Of a stretch of DNA of 64,000 nt, positions 22,046 to 33,739 are shown one piece after another (the first letter of the stretch is position 1; each line of letters begins with the position of its first letter). The stretch comes from Carettochelys insculpta (taxonomy: Eukaryota; Chordata; Testudines; Carettochelyidae). A model generated the notes under the pieces. That model was not told where the DNA came from. It saw nothing but the letters and a program-made list of their open reading frames with translations, and ran no database searches. The stretch lies in NCBI RefSeq assembly GCF_033958435.1, contig NC_134138.1, positions 180,218,798 to 180,282,797 on the forward strand, read 5' to 3'. The translations under genes were made by a program, and so were the position numbers.

Positions 22046-23215
22046 CTAAAGGAAAAAATGGTTTAAACAACTTTTATTGACGTTGAAACTTGAAATTTTT
22101 GTTAGAAAACTAAGTCCGTCTACAAAAATTTGAATTAGCTAATGTGTGTTTGTGTATGGTTTTTCTAGTGCAGATAAGGCCTACAAAACTAGGAACAATT
22201 AAGGTTATATATACATTTCTTTGTTCAAAATTTTACTAATTAAACTTTGATATACATCAGAACATTTTTAAATTAAGTTCTAGTAGTTTTAGTCTGATAA
22301 TGAAATTCAATTATTTCAGAACTAGCAATGCTCTTTCAATATCTTAGAGCTCATAACCCTAAATTTAAGCCAAAAATAGCTCCCTGCATCAGTAGGTATT
22401 TCCTAAAGGTATGTGGGCAGTAAAATTACTATATTATGTACACATATAAATCTTACTGGACATGCACAGAAGTGATGACAGGTGCAAATGATTGGTACGT
22501 CTAAGAAGGATTTACTACTGGATTTTTGGTATAAAAGAGTAGTATAGAGCCAAATCATCAGGAAATATTTATCTTGAATTATTGACTAAGTCAGTATGAT
22601 ATATGTCTAGACATTTGGTTATCAGATGCTATAAAATGGAGATCTGAAACTTGCCTAAGCATTCATTTTAGGATTGTTGGGGGGCAGGAGTAGTATGTTT
22701 TTCAGCTCACACAAAGCAGCAATTAATTTTGAAGGAAGTATCATTGGAACCAGCTGTAAAAGCAATTTTACAGTTTAGTTTAGGTAAAGGCACTTTAGAA
22801 TATAGTTATTGTATTACATAAAGTACATTCCTGAGAAACTTAGTTCAGGTGGGTAGGTCCTTTGGAAATAAAATACCAAGAAATCAGCTGTAAGGAAATG
22901 TGAGTTACAAGTTACACTACAGGATGGAGATGGAACTGCTTTTGTTAGCTGAATATTTGCAGCTCTTGGAAATCATATAACTAGCATGAACATAAAATGT
23001 TGCTCATTTCCAAAAATTACCATAGCTCTGCAATAGCAAAACACACATGAGAGGTCACAGGTGAATTGCAGCCCTGAGAAGTAATTCCCAAACCTCAGAA
23101 CTTAACCAGAAGGATGGTATCTTTTATATGCACTTCTGTAATGTCTGTGGAACATCAGTTTCTTCTATCTCTGTGTAGATTGTTTCTTTTTATGTTCTGG
23201 GAGTGAAAAATAACC
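22046..23215. other. AT-rich intron sequence, nothing recognised
   Basis: No frames above 60 codons and no recognisable repeat ends. Confidence 0.4.
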
Positions 23216-23518
23216 ACAGATTAAACCTCTCTCATCTGGAATTTTCTCATCCAGCAACATCCATAATCCAGCATGATTTTAGTTAACCGGACAACCACTT
23301 TGGCAAAGTTTCTCACGGTCCCATAACATTTGTTTCCAGCCACCCATCCTGTGCTGTTATCTAGCTGTAATTTACCCCTAAATGTCTTCTAAGAGCCCAG
23401 TAAGCAGTGGAAGTGTTGATTATGTGCTAGACAATATTGACCCCCTGTGTCCTGGCAAATTATCTCGTACAGCACCGGTCAGTTCCCAAGAGCACCAGAC
23501 TAGAGAGGTTTAACCTGT
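23216..23518 (-). mobile_element. MITE with ACAGGTTAAACCTCTC ends, copy 1
   Basis: Terminal inverted repeats ACAGATTAAACCTCTCT and AGAGAGGTTTAACCTGT. The interior aligns in opposite orientation with 47346-47675, for example GCTTACTGGGC on one strand against GCCCAGTAAGC here, and the CAATATTG block. No transposase frame. Confidence 0.75.
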
Positions 23519-24540
23519 ACTAGGTAAGCCACAAATGGATGGCTATGATTTCTCTAGTCAAACCAGTGATGGGCAATCACAATGAGTAAGTGGGCTGCAT
23601 GGGTGGTCCTCCTTCATCTCAGTGGCCTCCATGTGACCTGCAAGCCTCTTGTGTGTTCCCCTCCCTCCTTCAAGTGCCTCTCTCACATTGGGGCACTGGA
23701 GCCTCACACTTACCTGCTGCTCCCCGACTCTTCCAGCTCTGGGTGGGAGGGGGAGGAATGAGGATGGATTCATGGCACTCCAAAAATACTGGGAAGGAGA
23801 GGGAGGAGTTGGAAGCACAGGGACCCCATGAAAAAGAGATGAGTGGGGGAGGAGGGCAGGCAGGGTGGTGGGCCACAGGTGGAGCCCCACCACTGAGTCA
23901 AACAATAAGGACTTTAGAGGTAATGCCCTCATGCACATCATGCTGACTGAATCCCTAGATGTGTTAAGGAGCGTTATCAGACAGAAGAGAATCCATGTCA
24001 CTTCTGAGTGATTAGTGCGGGGAACTGGGAATCGAGATCCCTGAGTGCTGTTCTGAGGTCACCCAGTGAGTCAGTGTACAGGTGCTTATTACCCTCTGCC
24101 TGAGTGTGGCCATCTGGCTATCAGATGAAGATAACACTTGTTTGAGTGGTTTGTTAAGGCCCAGTCCTGCCTTTATTCACATGGGTATGTTCTCATCCAA
24201 GTTTCTAATGTTCCTTTATTGATGAAAGATAGATCTCTGTTGGGACCTAATCTTGGACTCAGCAGCAGTTTTGCCAATTTTTTCATTGGGAGCAGAAACA
24301 GGTTCTCACAAGGGCAGAATTTACCCCTACTTGAGTGCTCGAGCACATTGATGACTTTGGATTGGAAGAGCTCTTAAAAACTGGGAAGTGTTATTGTTCT
24401 TATTCTTTGCATTCTGCTGACATCTAGAGAGCTCAAATGAAATGATGCCACACACCATTCATACACGTACTACCAGAGAGTTGCTTCCCTGCTGTGATTC
24501 CAATGTAATTGAACAAGCCAGAGAAAGGGTGGGAGGGGAG
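23519..24540. other. Intron sequence, nothing firmly recognised
   Basis: The 23580-23900 stretch is GC-rich with overlapping frames on both strands (longest 147 codons, antisense) and no domain. 23995-24085 has faint MIR-like resemblance. Confidence 0.35.
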
Positions 24541-24544
24541 AACA

Positions 24545-24653
24545 GACACAGAGGCATGGGATGACTTGGCTGACATCACAGACTAGGGCAGTGTCAAGTG
24601 GGATGAGAATCCTGCTTTCTTGACTGTCTGTACAGTACTCTTATCAACTAGAT
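24545..24653 (-). mobile_element. MIR-like SINE fragment interrupted by a MITE
   Basis: ATGACTTGGCTGACATCACA, GACTAGGGCAGTGTCAAG and TACAGTACTCTTATCAACTA follow the MIR order on the minus strand. The expected next block, a ...CTGCCTCC motif, lies beyond the MITE at 24984-24992, so the MITE landed in this SINE. Confidence 0.6.
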
Positions 24654-24973
24654 CAGTGATTCCCAACCTGGGGTTTGCAAACCTCTGGGATCCACAAGGA
24701 TATTGCAGAGGGTCCATGAAAAAAAAAAAAGATAAATAAAAATGATCATAGAAAATAAGTGTTAAATATATTGCAAAGTTACAGACAATTATTATTTTAA
24801 AATTAAATATCTTGCAATAGTGTTATTAAATGCTATCCGAAAATTTATGTTGTGGTTTCCTTTTTTATTTAATGAAGCATACCTAACCGCTAGAATTGGC
24901 TTTCGGATCTGGAGATGGTTTGGGGGTGGGGGCAATGAATGGCGGCAGTTGTGGAAAAAGTTGGGAACCACTG
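24654..24973. mobile_element. hAT-like MITE (CAGTGATTCCCAACC ends)
   Basis: Terminal repeats CAGTGATTCCCAACCTGGGG and GTTGGGAACCACTG. Flanks AACTAGAT and CATTAGAA share 5 of 8 bases and fit an old 8-bp hAT duplication. The interior is AT-rich and non-coding. Confidence 0.75.
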
Positions 24974-24981
24974 CATTAGAA

Positions 24982-25600
24982 TATCCTGCCTCCTAATTAG
25001 AAAAGAGACTAGGAGAAGATAAGATAAGCACTATCTGCCGTCCAGAAAAATGGAGGATCTTGTTTTATCCATGCTAGCAATTCCTGAAAATGCCATTACT
25101 TCACAATGGATAATAAGATTGAGCAGAGGGACAACGGGGGAAGAAATTGTGACAGCTGCCAGATAGAGAACCAGTTTGAGGGAAAATAGGGATGTAGTCA
25201 TCAAAACTTTGTTCCCACAATCTAATGATTTTTATTGCTTCAGCTTCTTAGACTGCTTTTGTGCCTCTAGCATGCTGTAAGTAGAACTGTGTCACTGCAG
25301 TCTTGGTGATTTCCAGCTTTATGGCATGCTAAGTCATTTATAGTCATACTGGTGACAGGAGTTAGGACTTCCTAACAATGAAATACTGTGCACTGAGTCA
25401 CTAGTGGAAAAAGAACTTCAGATAGAAATCTGAGTTAACCTAAAGTTCTCTGGCTTAGCATTCCAGTTCCTTATGCTTTAGGAATAACTGCCACTGTCTG
25501 GGAAGTTCGTTAGTTTTACAGTATTAAGGTTAAAGTTATACCAGTGGGGTTGTTATTAGGACTCTGAATATCTATAGAAATGAAGGTGGGTGGTAGCTTC
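24982..25600. other. Intron sequence, nothing recognised
   Basis: Begins with the leftover MIR edge (CTGCCTCC); the rest has no repeat ends I know. Confidence 0.35.
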
Positions 25601-25608
25601 TTTTGTAG

Positions 25609-25839
25609 CAGAGGTGGGAAAATTACCTCTAAAGTTACTTGAGTAAAAGTGCAGCTGCTTTTGGGATGGGGGATGTACTTAAGTACAAGTCACTGGTGAC
25701 CCTCTGGAAATCTACTTGAGTAAAAGTTCACACATGCGCATACGCGCACCTGTCACATTCGAATTGTATTCAGGTATCCAGAAGTGAAGGCAGCTGCACT
25801 TTTACTCAAGTAACTTTTTGGGTACTTTTCCCCTCTTTG
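25609..25839. mobile_element. hAT-like MITE with 8-bp target duplication
   Basis: 231 bp; ends CAGAGGTGGGAAAATTA and TACTTTTCCCCTCTTTG are inverted. Flanks TTTTGTAG (25601-25608) and GTTTGTAG (25840-25847) match at 7 of 8. Inside, ACTTGAGTAAAAGT recurs near one end and ACTTTTACTCAAGT near the other, extending the palindrome. Confidence 0.82.
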
Positions 25840-25847
25840 GTTTGTAG

Positions 25848-27647
25848 ATTAGTATTTTAAGAATAGAGAAGAAAAAGGAATTAACACAGCGTAGGAAAGT
25901 TTCCCTTCTTAAAAATTAGTAAATAAGAAAGACAAAGTTAATAACACATGACTTTATTTTCATGTTTTTAAATTTTCAAATGTCAATATGAACTCTTGTT
26001 CAACAATAGGTTCCTCCAGTTTAAAGGAAGTTTTATTAGTGTTAAAAGAATGCCAAGAAGATGGAAGATTATTTAACCCATCAATGCAGAACTGTTCAGC
26101 ATATCAATATTTTAAACATATGTGGGCCTTGCAGTGAGCTATGCTTTTATAGCATATGTACAGGGAGTTTTTATACCGTAAAAGACTTGGGTGTAGTAGC
26201 AGTGCAATATCTCTGTGCCTTTTTAGAGTAATGTACTCGTAGCCCAGAGAGAGCAGACTGTCACAGAACTTCAAATTTTATAGGAAGTTGTGTAATGGGA
26301 ATATACATGGCACCTGAATGCCAATTATTCAGATTACTTTCTGCTGTCACTGAAATGCTCTTTCTGTAAACTTACTGGGGATTGTTAGAGTGTAAATAGA
26401 TTCTGAATGTTTTTTAGATTTTCCTGTTCTCTTTCTCCTTTTAGGTTGCTCACTTTTTGTAAATGTGTGAAAGCCACAAGTTCTAACATAAACAATTTAC
26501 ATTCAAATATGTGCCTTCATTTTAAAAACACATCACTTTGTACTTCAACTCTGCTTAAATTTAGTGTTGTTAGTGAAGTCAGTAACTCACAAAAAAGCGA
26601 TTTTGTACATTCTTGGCGATAATAGGGAAATTTAACTTTCAAATGTAAATCCATTTAACTTTAATCTGTTTTTCCAGTTCCTCTTCTAAAATTTCCCTTT
26701 TATGAATCACCTCCTTGAGTTTTCACATTCTAAAATACTATTTCTCACAGTTGTTTTCACAGAAGATGCCATTGAGAACAAACAGTTTCATCCTGTAACT
26801 ATGCCAGAATATTTATTTTAATGAATAAACAAGAGGAAGATGCAAATGTATACTTAAACTTACAAAAATTAACCATTTAGGGAAATCAGCTACCCTAGCT
26901 TCTTATATATTTGAACTCGCACACTTGTGTTTCTTGGTGGTAGATTTTTTTTGTAATTTTGGCTCTAGAATATAGCTCATTTTCAATGCTGAAACCTCTT
27001 AAAATGCCTGTGCAGCAGAGTACCCTCTATTTTGTTCCTTCTATGGCAGAATAATTTTTTTCTGTGCACCAAGACGTGCAGATGTGCACCACCAATTGAA
27101 ACATATGCTACCAGCTGTGGACACTGGGGGTGCTCTGCTAATCAGCTGGGTAGCTTTTTAATCTCTCCCGGGTGGCCACCCAAGTGCTCATCTTACAGGA
27201 AACACTGCTGTGCAGCACTCTTTCTTCCTGCCTATTTCTGGCTAGGACAATCGAAGAAGCCACCTCCATTGGTTGGTTTAGACCACCTATGCCATCTAAG
27301 ATCACCAATAAAGTAATCCCTAGCAAGGGACTACTACTGTCACCATCTGTATGATGAATTGTGGTGGCATTTGGAGCTTTTCGTCCCTGCACACAATGCA
27401 TTGTCTTTCGCCAGAGGCTGGAGTTGTAAGTGATCTTGGAGCCCCCTCCAAGTTCTTATGCACCAAATACAATTTGTTCGGCAGTGTTAATGTACACAGC
27501 AATACCTTGTGAGCTTTGATCTTTGTTTCACTGTATTTACAAAAACTCAAATTTACACATCCATATTCCATCCACATGCCTAAATTCAGACTTTTGTGTA
27601 AGCAAATTTCTCTGCACCTTGAGCTATGAGGACAAATAAACAGTCTG
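25848..27647. other. AT-rich intron sequence, nothing recognised
   Basis: Several poly-A and poly-T patches. Frames at 27032-27577 overlap on both strands and have no domain. Confidence 0.4.
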
Positions 27648-27779
27648 GAGTCTCAGATAAGTAGCCATGTTAGTCTTTAGTTTCACGAATAACAAGCAGT
27701 CCTGTAGCACCTAAGAGACAAACAAATTTATTAGGTCCGGAGCTTTTGTATGTAAGACCCACTTCTACATCCACTATAA
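27648..27779 (-). mobile_element. Penelope-like tail fragment
   Basis: AGTCCTGTAGCACCTAAGAG, CAAATTTATTAGGTC and AAGACCCACTTCTACATC are the reverse complement of the GAAGTGGGTCT...AATAAA...AGGTGCTA order seen in the PLE tails at 18.1 and 33.6 kb. Confidence 0.65.
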
Positions 27780-27803
27780 AATTCTTTTTCTAAGAGACTT
27801 TTG

Positions 27804-28260
27804 GGCCATTTCTACACAGGCCACTTCCTTCGGAAGTGACATGCTAGTACATGGAACGAAAGATGCTAATGAGGCATGGTGCAAATTCCTTGTGCCTCAT
27901 TAGCATAATGTCACATGATTTGGAGTCCGGCAGACCGTTCTTCCAGACTCCAAAACGCCATGTAGAAGTGCGGCCCGGGGCAGGCTTTCAGAAGGAAGTC
28001 CTCCTTCCAGAGGCCCCTTCTTCCCAAAAATTTTCAGGAAGAAGGGGCCTCCAGAAGAAGGACTTCCTTCCGGAAGCCCCCACCAGGGGCCGCGCTTCTA
28101 CACAGCATTTTGGATTCCGGAAGAACAGTCTTCCAGACTCCAAATCACGTGACGTTATGCTAATGAGGCACAGGGAATTTGCATCTGCACCTCATTAGCA
28201 TATTTCGCTCCATGTATTAGCATGCCACTTCCAAAGGAAGTGGCGTTTGTAGAAACAGCC
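27804..28260. mobile_element. Fold-back element type F3, copy 1
   Basis: 457-bp palindrome with ends GGCCATTTCTACACAGGCC and its inverse GTTTGTAGAAACAGCC. TTG precedes and GTG follows. Arms contain CTTCCTTCGGAAGTG, ATGCTAATGAGGCA, CCTCATTAGCATAATGTCAC and TCCAGACTCCAAA; they meet near 28030 (AAAAATTTTCAGGAAGAAGG). Frames reading through it are palindrome artefacts. Confidence 0.87.
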
Positions 28261-28263
28261 GTG

Positions 28264-29860
28264 GTGAAATAGAAAATCAAGACTCCTCTCATGCACATAA
28301 TATGATAAAATGCAGTATAACATTTTCTGTAATTGTCTTTCATAGAATACATGCATTTCAAAGTGATTTAAATAATGCATGTAAAAGTTTTACAAGAGAG
28401 AATTTAAGAGTTTGGGGCAAAGTGGAAAGATGTTTATATGAATATTTGCCATCAGTGATGTGGAGTGATGCTTACAGGATGTTGTAGATGGACAGAGTTG
28501 TACAAAAGAACTTTCTTACATGAGCCTGACAAAAGTTTCAGTAGAGAGAAGGAACAGGTGGACTGTAATGTACCTTGAAATATGCTAGATCTAAGACTTC
28601 GGAATTTCTTGAACTTAATAGAAATGCATCAGGGCCCAGTGGAATTGTCTGAAGATACGAAGCATCATGCTTCGCAGCGTGTGAGAGTTGAACTCTGGGG
28701 AGACCAGAGTAGAGAGCAGCAGTTGTCTTGCTGAACAGAGATAAAAACAGACGCAAATTCAGAAGAATACTCAAAACAACTAAGATAATATGCAATGCAG
28801 TCTGAGTTTATTTATGTACATTATAGTCCATTCTCAGTAATTCTAGTTAACCAGGGTATGGTTGAATGCACTGTATACAGAACATCTTGAAATTGGATTG
28901 GAAAGAGATGTCTTCCATGGGAAAACACAGGACTATTTGATATGCTCTGCTTTCATGGTTTATTCCTCTGAGTTGCCTGTAAATGCTGAACTAAATTGAT
29001 TGCAGAGTAAAGAAAAGGTCATATAAATAATGCTTGGAAGCAAACATAATATGAGAATTAATACAACTCTCCATGTTCACAACTCTTATGTTCTTTTAGG
29101 AAAAAACCATGACCAGTGATTATCTCTGTGAACACTCTATAATTTACTTCTGCTTTCCATCTTTCCATTCAATTTTTATTTTTATTTTGTGTGCTAAAAA
29201 GCAGCTGGTGAGTGTGGGGAAGCTGTGCATCCAATGAGTTACATGAGTGTGCTTAAAGCTCTGCTGAAATTGACTTTATTTTATTGATGATGCTGATTTT
29301 TCCTCAATTAACTTCATAACTCAGGAATAGACAAACAGCACTTGTGAAATAAGGGACCAATCCAACTCCCATTGAAATCATTGCACAGTCTTCTATTCAT
29401 TAGGAAGTGGAATCAAACCTTAGATTTCTTAAATTACTGATCCAGACAGCTCTTGAAGTTGAGATTGACCCTTATTAACACAGTCCTGAAATCAGACCAC
29501 AGCAATAGCAACAGGGGTGCCTTTGCTATCTGTTGTATTTTCCTGGAAAACTTTTAAACAGCACAAAATATTAACTTCATCAAGGTCTGCAGGAATATAC
29601 AGCTCCTTCATTAAGTTCCATGCAATGAAGAACTTTGTATGCATTTACAGTCTCTAGGCAGAGTATGTTGTTATAGACGGTGGAAGAGCCAATGCTGTAT
29701 GAAAGGTGCACAAGGAGTATACTCTAGGTTTTGGAATGAATTGTTAAGCTAACAGCCATTGGCGGTAACTCATAGGCTGCACGGTTGTTTTGTATATGTT
29801 GGAAGTCTTCCTATTTACTTGTACATAACAGTTTGCGGTGCAGTGTCCCTTATACCTGCA
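28264..29860. other. AT-rich intron sequence, nothing recognised
   Basis: No repeat ends identified; frames are short and antisense to each other. Confidence 0.4.
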
Positions 29861-30075
29861 CATCTCATAGAGCTGGAAGGGACCTTGAGAGATCATTGAG
29901 TCCAGTCCCCTGTCCTTACAGCAGGGCCTATCATCATCATCATCATCATCGCTTGCAATTTTTTTTTTAAATTTAACCTGTCCCAGGGCCTTGAAGGCTC
30001 CCTCAAGGATTGAGCTTTCAACTTTGGGTTCACAAGACCAATGTTCTAAGCACTTACTCTACTGGATTGCTGTTG
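29861..30075 (-). mobile_element. tRNA-derived SINE with CR1-like tail, copy 2
   Basis: Same family as 21855-22045: plus-strand AGAGCTGGAAGGGACCTTGA is the CR1-like tail; the minus-strand head reads AGTAGAGTAAGTGCTTAGA, TCTTGTGAACCCAAAG and AAAGCTCAATCCTTG. A (ATC)n run at 29931-29950 sits inside. Confidence 0.73.
29931..29950. repeat. (ATC)n microsatellite
   Basis: About seven ATC units within the SINE. Confidence 0.9.
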
Positions 30076-30899
30076 TCCTTCTTGGTGCTGAAGACACTGC
30101 AAACACTGTCTCCACTTAAAGACAAAGAACAGATCACAAAGTATTGTTTTCAGGTATGGCATCCACAATAGATCCTTGAAACTTCAAGACAAAATTATTT
30201 TTGTGAAATAAATAAGCAGCTGCAAACATTTCTATCACTGTTGACATCTTTTTGCAGCTTTTAAGGTTATGCACTCTAATTGATTTTGCTGGATAGGACT
30301 GCTAAAAACTGTGTCCTTGTCCCACCGTTCATCTCCAATAAATGCTCCGAGAACCTTTCTGCTAAGCATTTGTTCTTTTTCAATCCTGTTCAAAGTACAT
30401 TTCTCTACACAGCCTCTGCATCAGCAGTTGCTGCTATTTTCAAATCTAATAGAATCTCTGTGAGGCAATTTGTGAACTCCAGCTGAGTCACAATAATAAA
30501 GTTAGTGTTGGTTTCTGTTACTTTTCCCTTTTGATGAAGCACGACATATATTTTTGGTGTAGCACTCGATGTGATATGCAGTGTCATATGCACGGGTATC
30601 TTTTGGGTCAATACATCAACTTCACCTCCTGTGCAACATTTTATGAAGAATGACTGCTCTGTACAGTTTCTGAGCTGTCTTACATATTGAAACTGTGCTT
30701 AATGAATGTCTTTGGGTTTCCAGATTATTGCAAAAGAAGTAGGTTTTCTTCTCAGAATTCCTGTCATGGGTCTTGTGTGGCACTTTTCCTGGAATCTTCC
30801 ATTTTTTTCCTGGTGCTATATGTACTACTTCATTTTTGGGTGCACTTTCTGTAGCATGTAAGGAGTAATGTCTTTCAGGATGATATTCTCAATGCAGTA
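30076..30899. other. Intron sequence; right part may be LINE 'B' 3' UTR
   Basis: No coding or repeat signal is clear. The border with LINE B is not defined. Confidence 0.35.
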
Positions 30900-33165
30900 C
30901 CCTTGGTATTCTTAAGTCAGTCATGTGATGTGATGTATAGTTATTAGGATGGTCAAGCAATGAAAAATTAACTGTGATGTTGTTCTTTTCTTTTTCTTCT
31001 TGGTCACTCGATAACAAGTAGGACATCTTCATGTCACCCTCCTCTTTATGAGTCTGTTGATGGCTGATCAGTCCGATTATGGAGCCACAGGTCTTATCAC
31101 AGAAGGGGCAGGTGTTGGTAGTTGTTGGAGGAGTGTGAGGCAGTTTTTGCTTCTCTTTTCTTCTTCTCTGCCTCTCCTCATCTGCACTGCAGTGGGACCT
31201 CTCAAATTGTACCAGCCCCTTACAGATTATCTCTGTCCACTAGGGACATTCCTCACCCAGGTTCTCCCAAGTGTCAGCACCAATTCTGCACTTTTTGATG
31301 TGTGCCTTCAGCACATCCCTATATTGCTTCCTTTGGCCTCCAGTGCTCCTCCATCCTTTCTTCAACTCAGAAAACAGAATCTGTTTTGGGAGGCACTGAT
31401 CAGACATCTGAATGACATGACCAGTCAAAAAAAGGTGTTGGTGAAAGATAATGGCTTCAATGCTGGTCATGTTCAACTCTTCCAGAAAGCTAGTGTTTGT
31501 GAGCCTATCCTTCCAAGAGATATTTAGGATTCTTCGGAGGCAGCATTGATGATATTGCTCAAATGCCTTCAAATGCCGCATGTATGTTTTCCAGGTTTCA
31601 CATGCATACAGGAGCTTTGGAATAACCATTGCACAGTATACAAGGAGCTTTGTCTTGGCATAGATGTCCCAATTTTCAAAGACCCCTTGTCTCAGGTGGG
31701 GCAAAAGCAGAGCTTGCACAGCTCAGATGATACTGGATTTCTGTGTCAATGTCAGCTTTAGAGGAAAGATGACTTCCAAGGTATGGAAAATGCTCCTCAT
31801 TTTCAAGCAGTTCTCCATTGACTTCAATAGATGGTACATGAGATTGTTCCACTGGCGAGGGTTGGTGGAGCACCTGGGTCTTCTGACATTCAGTGTGAGA
31901 TTGAGATTCTTTGTATGCTTCATTGAAGTTGCTTAAAATGGTCTGAAGGGCTCCAGGAGAATGAGCAGCAGCCATTTTGTCATCTGCATACCAGAGCTCC
32001 ATGATTGAGTATGTAGAGGTGTGGCTTTTAGCCTTCAGTCTCTTGAGATTGAAGGGCTTCCCATTCATGCTATAGACCATCTTCACGCCATCTGGAAGCT
32101 TGCAATCAGTGAGGTAAAGGGTGATGAAGATGAAGATGCAGAACAGTGATGGGGCAATGACACAGCCTTGTTTGACTCCCATTTTGACTTCAAAGGTGTC
32201 GCTTTGGGATCCGTTGTTGCTCAATAGTGAGGCAGTCATGTTGTTGTGGAGCAGCCCCAAGATGCTAATGAAGTTTTTGGGGCAGCCAGTCTTTGAGAGG
32301 ATAATCCACGGGGTGCTATGATTGATTGAGATGAACACTTTGGTTAGGTCGATGAAACTTGTGTATAAAGCTTGGTTTTATTCATAACATTTTTCTTGCA
32401 GTTGTCGGGCAGTGAAGCTCATGTCCACTGTTCCTTGGAATGGTCAGAAGCCCCATTGGGATTCTGAGAGAATTTCTTCTGAGAGTGGCAGGAGTCAGTT
32501 TGCAAGGACTTGAGCTAAGGTTTTCCCTGCTGTTGCCAGGAGGGAGATATCACGATAATTTTGACAGTCCAACTTGTCACCCTTCTCGAAGAGACTGACA
32601 ATTAGTGTGTTTGAATTCTTGTGGCATCTGCTCCCTGTTCCAGATCTTGAGAATCAGGAAGTGAAGTTGTTTTTGGAGCACTTGCTCGCCTTCTTTGAAG
32701 GCTTTGGCAGGGATTCCATCTAGTCCAGTTGCCTTGTTGTAATTCATTGCTTTGATGGCAGCTTGGACCTCACTCACGTTCGGAGGTGTTGCGAGATCAT
32801 CCCTCATCATTTGTTGAGGGATTCAGTTTAGGGATTCTAGAGCCACAGCGGAGGGGCTGGTTCAAGAGCTCGATATAGTGTTCCCTCCAGCAAGAGATGG
32901 GTACCATCCTTTGATCTGAGGGGACTGATTCCATAGTTTCTTGGACCATAAACTGCTTTGGTGGTATTGAAGAAACCTCTTGTATCATTGATGTCCGAGA
33001 TGCTGGAGTTGTCCATGCCTTCTCAGTCCACCATTGGTTTTTCAGGTCCTTGTTTTACATTGGACTTCTGCCTGTACCTTGACATGCGCTTCTCTCTTTG
33101 TTGTGCAATTGTTGTCGCTTTGCCAGGCCTTAAAGGCTTTGCTTGATGTAAAACTATAACAGCGT
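30900..33165 (-). mobile_element. Non-LTR retrotransposon family 'B' (5'-truncated)
   Basis: Antisense LINE from about 33150 (linker before the RT) to about 30900 (3' end after the zinc finger). It shares block order with family C but is clearly a different sequence. The endonuclease is missing, as expected for 5' truncation; the 5' border abuts a hAT fragment at about 33150-33165. Clade not assigned. Confidence 0.83.
31030..33150 (-). pseudogene. LINE 'B' reverse transcriptase with C-terminal zinc finger
   Basis: Order on the minus strand: a linker (SKAFKAWQSDNNCTTKREAH), an RT start (VSEVQAAIKAMNYNKATGLDG then IPAKAFKEG), fingers and palm with GVKQGCVIAPSLFCIFIF, motif C as WYADDKMAAA (YADD retained), then LLYACETWKTY, CLRRILNISWKDR and LPKQILFSELKKGWRSTGG. 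The frame then shifts and ends in a C2H2 finger, TCPFCDKTCGSIIGLISHQQ followed by TH (31048-31110), spacing C-x2-C-x12-H-x3-H. The coding is split over at least four frames by stops and shifts, so it is inactive, although the RT Asp pair and the finger are intact. Confidence 0.85.
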
Positions 33166-33438
33166 ACATTTTCAAATGTTTTTATTTCAGTTACAATACA
33201 GAATAAAAATTTCACAGTGCTCACTTTATTTTATCACAAATATTGACACTATAAAAAGAAATATTATTTTCAATTTCCCCATTAAAAGTACTGGAGTGCA
33301 ATCTCTTTATCATGAAGTTTGAACTTACAAATGTATATTTATGTACAACACCCCGCCCCGTATTCAAAAATAAAACAATGGAAAACTTTAGAGCCGACAG
33401 GTCCACTCAGTCCTACTTCTTCTCCACTCAGACATGTT

Positions 33439-33727
33439 GAATAGTAACAGAGAGTAAGCTGTGCTAGTCTATACACTATCAAAACAAAAAGCAGTTAAGT
33501 AGCACTTTAAAGACTAGCAAAATAGTTTATTAGGTGAGCTTTTGTGGGACAGACCCACTTCTTCAGACCATATCCAGACCAGAACAGACTCATGGTTCTC
33601 TGTGTCTTAAATATTGAGTCTGTTCTGGTCTGGATATGGTCTGAAGAAGTGGGTCTGTCCCACGAAAGCTCACCTAATAAACTATTTTGCTAGTCTTTAA
33701 AGTGCTACTGGACTGCTTTTTGTTTTT
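33439..33727. mobile_element. Penelope-like fold-back with 16-bp target duplication
   Basis: Two inverted copies of the PLE tail meet near 33590. Each arm has GAAGAAGTGGGTCTGTCCCA, AATAAACTATTTTGC and GTGCTACTGGACTGC or their complements. TCCACTCAGACATGTT is present on both sides (33423-33438 and 33728-33743), so the insertion into the hAT piece is well defined. Confidence 0.88.
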
Positions 33728-33739
33728 TCCACTCAGACA

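Noticed and set aside
23558..24001. 147-codon antisense frame in a GC-rich patch
   Set aside because: Frames of similar length overlap it on the other strand, there is no domain, start context or splice signal, and GC bias alone explains it.
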